Shown piece by piece: positions 47,101 to 59,100 of a DNA stretch of 64,000 nucleotides. Both the position numbers and the translations under genes were made by a program. Position 1 is the stretch's first letter. Every line of letters begins with the position of its first letter. A model generated the notes under the pieces. The model saw only the letters and a program-made list of their open reading frames with translations. It did not search any database and was not told where the DNA came from. The DNA is from Diploscapter coronatus (taxonomy: Eukaryota > Nematoda > Chromadorea > Rhabditida > Rhabditidae), in NCBI GenBank assembly GCA_964036155.1, contig OZ038423.1, forward strand, positions 72,741,249 to 72,805,248, written 5' to 3'.

Positions 47101-50100
47101 GTCGAAGATTATAAAATCGCTGGTATCTTTAGTAAGCAATATTCAAGAAAGTTTTGATCTTCATTTTTTATTTTAATTTTATTTTCTCCTACATTTGATT
47201 AACTTTTAGAAGTCTACAAATGGTGTCCTACAAGCTATACTACTTCCCAATTCGAGGACCCGCAGAAGTCGCTAGGCAGGTAAAAATATATAGATTTCGT
47301 AAATTTGATTATTTTATATCCTTAGCTCTTTGCCCTGTCAAAAACTCCCTACGAGGATATTCGAATTACGATGGAAGAATGGCCCAAACACAAAGCGGGT
47401 AAATCAACTTTGATACCATTACTTTCTCCGAGTAAAACCAGGAAATATTGTGCAGGAAAAGTTTGAGAAGCAAATTTTCGTATTTTTAATTTTAAAGAGG
47501 AAAAAATTCTAGATATGCCATTCGAAAAGATGCCAGTACTCGCAATAGATGGGTATATGCTGCCCGAATCTTTCGCTATCAACCGATATTTAGCCAGAAA
47601 ATTCGGTAAAACTTTGGAAATCTAGCCTTTTTTCAAGAATTTCTAGGATACGCTGGGAAAACTTCATTGGAAGAAGCTACAGTGGACGCTTTAGCTGATC
47701 AAATGAAGGACTACAATACTGAAGCAAGACCCTATTTTACTGCTCTCTACCTCAAGAAACCTGAGGAAGAAATTGTAAATTATCAGTTTTTTTTTTTTTA
47801 ATTTCACGAAACATTAAAAATCAGCCACTTGTAGCATAACATTACGTTACGAGATATAGGTGAAATAAGGAGGGGAGAATTGGTCGTGATATTTATTTCT
47901 AATGCTATTTTCTGTGTTTGTCTCATGATGTTCGGTTTAAATACTTTAGGAGAAAATCAAAACGGAAACCTACATGCCGGCCGCTAATAAAATGTTTGGG
48001 TTTCTCGAGAAATACTTGAAAAAAAGCAAATCTGGTAGAATTTTTCTTTTGAAAAAGAAAAAATGCCAAATTTCCAGGATTTTTCGTCGATTCTGGATTG
48101 ACCTGGATCGATCTGTTTGTGGCTGATCACTTCACAACTTTACTCGGATGGGATTCTCACATTTTGGATGATCATAAAGAGGTCATTTTTCACCAAAATG
48201 TCAAAGAAATTAAATTTTAGTTGGCTGAGCTCCGTAACAAAGTGATTTCAATTCCGGAAATCAAGGAATGGATTGAAAAGAGACCAGACACTTTTGTATA
48301 AAATTTTGTCAGATTCTAGCGTCTTTTTCTTTCAAAATGAAAATACTTGAGACCTTCTTTCATTTTATAATCATGGAAGAACGTAATAAACATTTGGAAA
48401 ATTATAAAATCTAAAATATACAAACCTTTTTGATGGTCTGCTTACAATCGAACGTCCATGTCTGTTTGTAGACAGAAGTGCAGTCGGGCACGAGGTCCAC
48501 CAGAAAGGGAAACCAGTCTTGCGAAATGACCGAGAAACGTGGGGAGATGAAGTCTGGTTGACGGGGCTGGCTGAAATAGCTAAGGTAATTACAATCATAA
48601 AAATTGAATAAAGATGTTTCAAGTGAAGTTAAAGATAAATGAATTTTTGAAATATCAGCTAAACTTCTCTAATAAAATAACATTCAAGTAAAGAAAGGAA
48701 ACTTGGATAAATACGTTTTAAAAACGCCATAGCAAGTGATTTTCTTCAGCTATAATCGAAACCTCTAATGGTACTATTCAAATCAAAATTTAAGAGATAA
48801 AATTTGAAAGTTACTAAAAACTCACGGGAAAACGTATTCATCCGAATTAGTAACCCTCATCGATTTGTCCATTTCTGACGCATTCGAGCCTCTCCTTGGT
48901 TGATAATCGAAGGTGAACTAAAAATTTCATTCTCAGAAAAAGTGATAATTTCTGAATTTTGAAAAAAAAAAACTGAAAGGTTTTCTAATCGCTTCTGAAC
49001 CATCATACATTATCCTTCAAATGTCGATTTTATAAAATTGTAATCATTACATGGTCGAGATAATTTATAGAAAAAATTGCAGAAAATTTTCGATAACGTA
49101 TTTTAACAAAATGTCATTTAGTCCTTTTATAAATAAAAAAAACAGTACCTTATTTTTCGTGTTTCCAGAAACATCAAACGGAGTGTCGTGCTGCTGTTGC
49201 ATGTGGGAGAGGTTGTTGACGGCTTCGAGCGATTCCCTTTTTCTCAGCTGCGTTCGTTTCTGATCTGATGCAGAAGCAGTCGCTGATGAAGCATTCCGAA
49301 CTGACGAAATCGATTGGGGCGTTTCTGAAAGTTCAATATCATTGTTAAAAATTGAACAAATATCCTGAAATTTTTGAAATTCAATTATAGTCCATTGTAA
49401 AAAACTTGACAGTCGCAGTGCCCTTCGCACAAGGGGGCGGTGCGAACAGCACGCTTCCCGCCCGCGTCGCGGCACGCATTGCGAAATCATTATTCAAACG
49501 GGATTTTCGTTTTCCTTTATTTTTCGGCGTTTTCATCCGTAATTTTTTTATAATTATTCGGTAATCATCGATAATTAACAGATAATTAGAACATAATTAC
49601 AGATACAAGTCTGGGTTTTCTGTTTATTTCGTGATTTTTCGCGTTTTTTACCGTTTTTCTCGATAAAAAGCTTTCTTGAGCAGTTTTTCAGCAAAATGAG
49701 CCACGCCGAACAGCTGTATGCTGCCCTGCAACGGGCCCCTCCAAATCAACGCCACCGCTGCGTTCAGGTTCAACTTCCTTTGAAAGGTGCCAATGTCAGT
49801 ACTCAATACGATAGAACTAACAAGGTAGGCCGATTTTTTTTAAAGAAAATTACTCAATTTTTGCTCACTAGCTCTATGTGCCTTTGTGATGCACGGCTGT
49901 GTGATGTAAATGGGGTAGGCCTCCGTAACATATACATCCACAGCCACTTTTTCTTGCACTCACCTTTTGAGTTTTGCTTTGTGCATGACATTAATGACAC
50001 TCTTTGTCAAGGCTGCCTACCCGAGCTATTGGACAATCTCACAACATGCTTTAACTTACACATATTTCAATCATGCATTAATCTACGACAATATCGTAGA

Positions 50101-53100
50101 ACTTTATTTAACAGTTTAATTGGAAAATTTCGCCAAACAAATCAAAATTCATCAGAGAGTTCCAAATCAGAATCGACTGAAAAATCCGTGTCATAAAACG
50201 ACGAGATATCAGAATCTTCACTGCATTCATCAGAAGGTGGCCCTGCTGCCGACAGTTTCAGGATTTCAACATCGACGATTGGCGGTTCGGTAGATCCGAA
50301 GATGGCTTTCGACGCGGTCTGCTCTTCATGGATGACGTGGTTGAACCAGGATCTGGCTTGTTCCGGAGTGACGCCGTTCAGCCAATTGAGCACTCGATTC
50401 TTTGCCTGAAGGTAAAATTTGATTTGAAATTCAGCATAATTCATTAGCGACAGCATCATTTCTAATAATAGGCTAGTGTTTGAAAATTGTGTACTGCAAT
50501 TTTCAATTGCGTATGAAAAAATGTAATTTTAGATATTTTCAAATGGAATAGAAAATAGACAGAAGATGTCATTTTGAATTTCTGGGCCTTCTGCACTAGT
50601 TACCCCCTAGTTGCTCTCATATTTTTTTTTGTAGAAGTTACCCTTTTTCTCCTCCCCATACTATTTTCCAAAAAAAAAGGATAAATTCTACTAAAGGATG
50701 AGAGTAACCAGTGCAGTAGGTCAATTTATGTACTATTTTCAGATTGTCGGCGGTTGTTCCTGTCCTGTCAACGTATCCCTTGAGTTCGGCCCATGTCAAC
50801 TCAATTGCATTGAACTGACAATGGTACGGAGGCAGCCGTAGAACGCTGATTCCTTGTTCTCTGAGGTATTCGTCCATTCGAAAGCGTTTCAGGGCCTGCC
50901 GTCCTCCCGATCTGTTGATGAAATCCTCGATCTCCTTCCAGACAGCGTTCTTGGTCGTTTTTCCTGCGACATTTGGAATCGGGATCGATTTTTGCTCCGC
51001 GTATTCCAGCAGCTCGAGTTTTTTCCAGGTTTTCAACGGAATCTGTTGAGAAAAAATTAACTCTCATTTCGTAACTTTCTCATTAATTCTCAAATTAAAA
51101 TAAAATTTACCATTTTAGTTGGAATAAATTATTTTTAAAAATGAATGATGAAATGTTAATGTAGAAATGAGAATTAACGATAAAAATGTCTTAGAATTAT
51201 TGTAACCCTGATTTAGTATTCTAAAAATATCTGGCTAATTATTCCTTCATAATAATGATAATTTTAAGATATTTTTTATTTTTTCTAAAGAGACCTTTTC
51301 GACAAGTTCCCCGTGAATGGATGCATTGTCGATTATCAAGATAACAGGTCTTCCTCCTGCAGCCTTGATCATATCAGGAACGAGGGATTCGAGATATCGG
51401 CGGTAAGTCGCACCCGTGACTTCGCTGTGGAAGTCCAATAGCTGAGCGTCCTCCTTGTTGCCGGAAACGAGAACTTTTGCCGAGTTAGGGACAATTCCTT
51501 CTTCGCAGAGCAGTGACAAGACGATCAGCCGACATCCCTTGCCACTCCCCTTTCGGGGTCCTGGAACGAACCGAGGTCCACTGCTCGATGCAGAATCCCA
51601 CATATTGACAGATGGCATGTGCCAGGATCTTTTACCGGTTTTCCCCGGAAAAGTCCAGGTTTCATCGTAGTAAATGATGAAACCATTTTTCTGTCTGTAG
51701 GAATGAATTTGGGCCAGGTAACGCTTCCTCCATCTAAAAATTCAAGAACAATTTACCACGCCAATAAATGAAATGAATAAGTAATATTTTCATGTTTTAA
51801 TATCCAAAATCATGATAAATTATTTTTAGCTTCTAGAAAAAATCGCCAATTTCGCCTATCTTTCTTTCTTTTTCTAAGAGCTATAATTTTTAATTTTTTC
51901 GATTGAAAAGTAAAGGATTTTTGGAAATATTTTGTGCTAAATTGTTGATAAATTTTATACTGGATAAGGTCATTTCGGGTGAAGAGCATCGGGTCAAAAT
52001 ACTTCATCCGGTAATGGAAGCCCATCCCCCTCATTCCGTAGTAAAGTTGGGTGGGAGAAAGGGTGAAGTCCAGCAGCTCGGTGCAGGCCCAGTCGTGGAG
52101 GCTGTCGACAGTGACAGCCGTTTCGTCCCTGAAACAGCTCTGCATGTGCTCGACGATTGCTTGTCTGTGTTCGGGATAAATGGATCGAAGGGCAGCCTCT
52201 CGTTTTGCCTTTCTGAAAATCATCACCTTGTCTATCGATCAAATCGAATTTACCATCTTACTTTCGTATACCACATGATTCGTAATAACGATAATTTTCA
52301 GAATCCAACCATCTTTGACTACACTTCTGCTGCAATTCTTCTGGGGACTTACGAAAATAAATTTGATAACTAGTAGTACAGAATAAATTAAGTAGATTTC
52401 ATGAAACGTACAAATTTTGTGATATTTTTCAGGGAAATAAAGTGATTTCATTTCTATTCTAATTTTAGACATGATCTCATTAAAATTGGCAAATAAAAAT
52501 GTTAATGTGTATAATGTTTTCAAGCAGCAAACTCTACATGCTGTGCGAAGACCAAAACGATAAGCAAGTGAAAGCAAGTATTCGTTAACCAAATGCACGT
52601 GAAAACGAATCATGAGGCATAACTAGCATTCAAGTCTAAAAAAATAATGATTAGCCTGTTCTTGAAAGTGATTCCGCGTTTTCTCCTTGTCAGACGATTA
52701 ACACAGATTCTCAAGACGGTACTGTACGAAGTGCCAGTCAACTGCGCGGTGCATCGGGTGACATTTCCAAAAGGTGAGAGGTCCGATGATTGACCGAGAG
52801 CATTCTTGAGCAGCTGCACTGATGCGTAGACCTGCTTGATGATTTCTGTGCCTCTGTTTACGATCGACGTTTTTTTCAATGGAACCAGCAAAGCCTCCAA
52901 ATCCACAGAAGCCAATCTTCTGCCCAACTCAGTGAACCTTTCATCATCCTAGAAAAGAAAGTGAGCAACGAACACAATAGATACTGGTAGTATTTGTCAG
53001 AATATCGCTTTACGTAAAACATACTTTTATTTTATTAAATAATTCAAATTAGGAATACCTTTCGAAATAATTATTTCTTTTTGTTATAAATTTTTAAATA

Positions 53101-56100
53101 TAAAGGTATCTCATGCTAATCAACATAAACCGATAGAATGTCACACAGAACATTTGCCCAATAGCTCGGGTAGGCAGCCTTGACAAAGAGTGTCATTAAT
53201 GTCATGCACAAAGCAAAACTCAAAAGGTGAGTGCAAGAAAAAGTGGCTGTGGATGTATATGTTACGGAGGCCTACCCCATTTACATCACACAGCCGTGCA
53301 TCACAAAGGCACATAGAGCTAGTGAGCAAAAATTGAGTAATTTTCTTTAAAAAAAATCGGCCTACCTTGTTAGTTCTATCGTATTGAGTACTGACATTGG
53401 CACCTTTCAAAGGAAGTTGAACCTGAACGCAGCGGTGGCGTTGATTTGGAGGGGCCCGTTGCAGGGCAGCATACAGCTGTTCGGCGTGGCTCATTTTGCT
53501 GAAAAACTGCTCAAGAAAGCTTTTTATCGAGAAAAACGGTAAAAAACGCGAAAAATCACGAAATAAACAGAAAACCCAGACTTGTATCTGTAATTATGTT
53601 CTAATTATCTGTTAATTATCGATGATTACCGAATAATTATAAAAAAATTACGGATGAAAACGCCGAAAAATAAAGGAAAACGAAAATCCCGTTTGAATAA
53701 TGATTTCGCAATGCGTGCCGCGACGCGGGCGGGAAGCGTGCTGTTCGCACCGCCCCCTTGTGCGAAGGGCACTGCGACTGTCAAGTTTTTTACAATGGAC
53801 TATAATGCATCGCTACTATCACCACCACTATTAAGATATATTACGACTTCGATTTATAGAGTTCTTGAAACGTATTTCATTGGAATTTTGTTTCCAAAAT
53901 TACTGTTTTAAGAATGCCAAATTATTTGTATATATCCGCAAAGATAGCCTACTTTGCTGCGACATATCGTGCATTGCTGGAGACATGGGTGGATTGCTGA
54001 GATTGCCTGCCCCCGAGCCAACTGCAGAATGGCTGCTGTTGCTCATCTCCACGATCTGACCATTCAGCACGCCGTATTCCGTCACCACGTCGCAAAGGGC
54101 CTGCCAAATGTGAAACTTTTTTTTTATAGGAAATAAAATTTTCAATATTTGTGCACCAAATAATGCTAGAAAGGAAATTGTAAAAGCCGAAAGTCCATAA
54201 GTTACAAAACGAGGAATTTCATAAAATTAACACTAAAATTTTCTAGAAAGAATGCTTTTTGAAAAAAAACAAGACAAGACACTTCTGCAAATGAAAAAAT
54301 AGTCCAACCATTTTAACGACTCCCTCCAAACTCTGCTGCACGTCGACCAAGTCGACGTCTCCCGCCTGCCAAACGATCGCTTGAGCGTAAGCGGCTATGT
54401 CTGAAAACAAGTCTCTCATTTATTTCTGGAAAATTAAAAAAAAAAATCCTACTTTCCCTATCACCACAGCTATCATAGCACTGCGCACGAGTCAACTCTC
54501 GGTACAGTTGAATTCGGGCACTAAAAGAAACCATTTTATATGTGTTTCGAATGATAATTAATTTCGATTACTAAAATCGGAATTGATATCAAGTAATGGA
54601 ACGATCGGTATTTCGACTCAATAGTTTCGTATGTTTCACAATTTTCCAATACTTAACCATTTCAAAATACTACAACTATATTTTCGTTTGTTGTGCTTTC
54701 AAGCAAACAAATCGAATCTTACTTCGAACAATTGAGCTGTGGCGCTAACAACTGACTGCTGCTTTCATTCAGTCTTCCATCAGGTAAACTCTCCGGGATT
54801 TCGCCCTTCGCGTTCACAATTCGGAACTCGATGCAGCAAATTCCTGACAAATTCAAGTTTTACAGGGGTATTTCAGGACTTTTTTCTTTAAATCTACCAG
54901 TAGCAGTGCTTCCCGGTCTGCTGGTCTTCAAATGTAGGAAGAAAGCGGGCGCGTAACTCGACGGCATCTCGCCTTCTACCTAAAAATTTCACATGTGTTC
55001 CAGGTTTAATCACACAAATTGGCAAAAGTGATCATTTCTAATGTTAGAAGCAATTATATTACGAGTCAAAAACTGACCATTTGAATAATGAAAAATACAA
55101 AGATTTTCAATGAGGACTAAACTCAGGTTGATAGTAACGAATTCTGACAAAATGAAAGAAAAATCGACGCTTAAAATAGGTCAGATAGGTAGGCGTCTCG
55201 ATGCAGCTGTAAAATGTCGAGAAATGATGTTTACCCCCGTTGGAATATTTAAACGTTTGATCTATTTTAAGAGCCAACAAATTATTTAAAAAACAAAAAA
55301 ACGTCGAACCTTAAAAGGCATGAAAGTCCTCCTGCCAGGAAGTGAGTGACTGCTTCCACTCTCGATGCACTCTGCGCGAGTAACCACGCCGCCACTTGAC
55401 TCCTTGCTGCCGCTCTTCGACTCGTGTTGCGCGATTTCCCCGACATCGTCCTGACAATTCTAGTCTTTATCTCAAAATAAGGAAAAAATAGGTAAAAGAT
55501 CGATTTCTTGAAGGTTTTTTGTATTTCATAAGAGAAAATACTTGATTTGTTATTTTATTTTAGACAAATCAGAAACCTTGAATTTAGCGAGACTGAGGAC
55601 GGCCTGCAGATGCTGTTGTGAATAGTACAGAACTGCCGACAAGTAATTAGTCATTTTGTTCGGAATCGAAATGAACAGATTCAGAGCCGGAAGTTGGGGG
55701 TCTTTTTGGATGAACTGAAAAGGGAATGTTTTCATAGAAAGCAATAAACTTTCCAAAATTTAGGAAAATTACATGTTGCGACTACCAAATTGCAACTCAG
55801 CAACTTTGAAGATAATAATGTATTTTTCATAGTTATCAAGATTTAAAATATTACATGTGTTACAATTATCAAATTACTCAGCCGAAACTTGAAAGGCTAT
55901 TCAAATCTCCCTGAAACCTACCTGAACGTCCTCGGCACTCAGCCGAGTTTGACTGTTTTTGATGAAAACATTAATCAACTGAGCTAAAGTCGCATCGTCT
56001 AGACGACGATTGATCGTGTCTCTGAAATAAAAATAGGTAAATTATTCGCAATTTAAATGAGTAGAAAAATGAACAAAAATCTAAGAATTTAATGAAAAAT

Positions 56101-59100
56101 AAACACACAAAAATCTCGATAAAAATGAAATAACAAGTCAAATCAAAATAATTTGGAAGATCAATTTACCTGATACTATTCAAGAAGAGTGTTTTTGGTG
56201 GCTCGAGAGAGCAAACAGTGACAAGGATTTCTGTCCTGAATCTGCCACTGACCTCCCCGATCTGTCTCTTCCTCATTTTCCCTCTGCTCGAATCCGCAGT
56301 CTGTTTTCCCCCGTTCAGAGCGTCGCTGTACGTGTCCAAATTCATGTGCAGCCGCATGTAGATCACGTTGTGGCGGTGAGGGTCTGAAAAAATTTCATTT
56401 TAAAGAAAATAAATTTCGAATAGTTTTAACTAATTTTTCCGAAACAAATTGTTACTGGTAAGATAACAATGTAAAATGTCAAAGAAAAACATCGCTAGAG
56501 TACTTTCTGAAGGATTGTAGAAACCCTAAACGTTGGCTTCAAAACGATTAGATAAACTAAACAAAAATCGTACTCTGCTGAATAGAAATCATAACTACTA
56601 GTAAAAGTTCGTCTAAAGCTTTTTCGACTAACCTTCAACATCCCTGAGCACATAGGTGTGGACTCTATTCTTGATGATAAATCTCTGAAGGTACTGACAG
56701 AGAATGGCCGAAGCTTGCTGGGTGGGCTGCAGGCCGCGAGTGCGGAGGCGAGAATGAATGCGGAACCAGAGGGCTTCTTGCAGAGGACACGCAAAGTAGC
56801 CGGGCGGGTAGAAGAAACGAGCTGAGGGCAAAATCCAGTCGAGGGGTTTCGGCCTAAAGTAAAATAACAATAATTTAGAAAATGTTTACTTCTTGTCAGG
56901 TTATTGAATTTTTGAAGGAGAAATAAGACAGATAAAGGATAAGATCATATCGATTTTCTGAGAAACTATTTGGTGAAAAAAACAAATGAAATATAAAGGA
57001 ATAACCTCTGAGCAGAATTATCCGCCGCGTTTTCAATCAACTCTAAACCTCTCTCGTTTTCGATTGTATCGGCCAGGTAGTCGTCATCTGAAAGCAAATA
57101 AATAATTTCTACGAAAATTTTTCAAATAAATCGTAAATTTGACACAACAGACGAATTTCAATGCTTGTGAAAGAATCGAAGAAATAAAACTAACAACAAT
57201 AATTCCTACCGTTCCTGTAGAAGTCCTCATCATCTTCATCAGTGAGGTAGCTGTTGATCTTTCTGCTCAGGTTTTTTCTCTTCCTCGAATCTCGCGGAAT
57301 CACTAAATCTTCCGCACGCTTTTTGTGGTACATTCGACTCAGAAGGAGCACCTGAAAAATGCGCATTTAAAAAAAAAACTTCCATATTTTGATAACTCGA
57401 AGAAAAGTTGCAGATCTCAATTTTGTCTTCTCAAAAAATCCTGTTGTTTCAAAGCAAAGTGATGTTGATAAAAATATGTTTTAGCAAAGTCAAGTCAGAA
57501 GTTGCATCGAAAAAGTGCTGAATAAGTGGTTTTAAGAAAATCAAAATTTTTACCTGATCAACCCGATGCGCTCTTTGCCTTACAATTCTGCTCAGCAAAT
57601 TTGGCAAACGATCATGGATGTAATTGTCGTACCTGAAAGTATTGTTTTTGCCAAAATTCGAAAAGAAATTCCACCTCTGACAAAAGTAGATATCAGCGCA
57701 GTTGTTTTCGATGACCAGAAACAGCCAGAAGTCGTTCTTTCGATCGCCCAAACTTTTAAATTCTGCCCATTTTGAGGCAATCTCTGAAGATTTTGCCTTC
57801 AGAAACAAAATTCAAACATTTCATTTACCATTCATTTTCTGACCCTTTGCTGCTTTCTTTTCTTCGACAGTGTTGAAATGTTGATTTTTCGACATTGCCT
57901 TCACCTTTTGAAATTCTCGCTTCTTTGCACTCGACTCGAATTTCGACAATTTTTCGCCGTTTTCAATCTGAAACTCCCTAATTTGATCGTATTTATTGAT
58001 TTTTTTTGTTTATAATGAGATCTTAGATAATGGAGCAGTATTTCAGCAGAGCACGTGACGAATATCATGGAAATTCAAAACCTACCCCAATACAGTAGAA
58101 GGTGTTCTGATTGAGTTTGCGCATTTTCCCATAGTCGATAATTGTTCCGTCGAAACTGTTCTGAATGTGTTTCAGTTTTCTTTCAAATCCTGAGCTTGGT
58201 AGAACGATATTGGTGCAAATCCAGTAGTTTTGAAGAGGAAGATCCACGTGAAAGAAATAAAGGTGCCCATTTTTACAATGTTGCATTTTTCAAAGTAAGT
58301 TTCGAAAAAGCTTACCAAGAAACTAGCAAATAGTCGTCTGCCTCTGACGCACTGCAACTGCTCGATTTGACGTCTCTCGAGCGAAATGCCTTCGCCCAAC
58401 ATCGAATCCTGAACGCACTCATATTTTTCTCAGATAAGTTCCAATTTTTGAATCAAATAAAACGCATTAAATTGGACGATTTTAATTGACTACCTAATGG
58501 ATTGAAATTGCATAAAATTACTAGATTTTTATGTTTCAAGTGATCTTCAAGCTGAAATTACCAAGCTCAAACTTGCTAAATTAGGTCAAAATTAGTAAAT
58601 TATAGAAGAAATCAATAAAATATTTTTAGAAGACTCACATCATTGCAAATTTGCTTGAGCGTTTGAAGACAGTTTTCCACAATGGCATTGTCGATTGCCT
58701 CAAGTCGCGAATTACGCAACAGCAGCTCCGATTCGAAAGCTCGAGCAAGTTTCCGGATGAACGTGTCCAGCAGCGATTTGGTCTGGAATTTTGAAAAATC
58801 GATTTCCCTTTCAAAAATTTACGAAAATACCGTAACTTTAAAAAATAGGGTTTTTCTTTGCACATTATTTGAAAACCAGAAAACTGGCAAATTTCAATTT
58901 TTGTGAAAAATTTGATAAAATTACCCACCGATAGTGCAAGTTCAGCAACTTGGGATTTTTCTTCCCCAATTTCCTCCCTTCTGTCGAACAATCCGTTCGT
59001 CTTTTCCAGGGTGTGCACCGTCAGAAACAGATCGATTTTTGAATTTTCAAGATCTGAAATTATGCTTCTAAAAAGATTCTATTTTTAATGCTACCGTTCA

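Larger units (their letters stand above)
49388..53802 (-). mobile_element. Tc1/mariner-IS630-type DNA transposon with 645-bp inverted repeats
   Basis: The element starts TAGTCCATTG and ends CAATGGACTA, flanked by TA on both sides (49,386-49,387 and 53,803-53,804), the target of this superfamily. It is 4415 bases long with 645-base terminal inverted repeats (49,388-50,032 and 53,158-53,802). I saw no mismatch over the stretches compared base by base, and the protein piece encoded in each is identical. One transposase gene reads on the - strand. It sits in an SZT2 intron that would be only about 210 bases without it. The identical arms and open transposase suggest recent activity. Confidence 0.9.

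Noticed and set aside
49696..50196. 166-codon open frame on + in the left part of the transposon
   Set aside because: It is the mirror copy of transposase exon 1 read through its intron and into the 3' part of the element; no downstream exon on + continues it.
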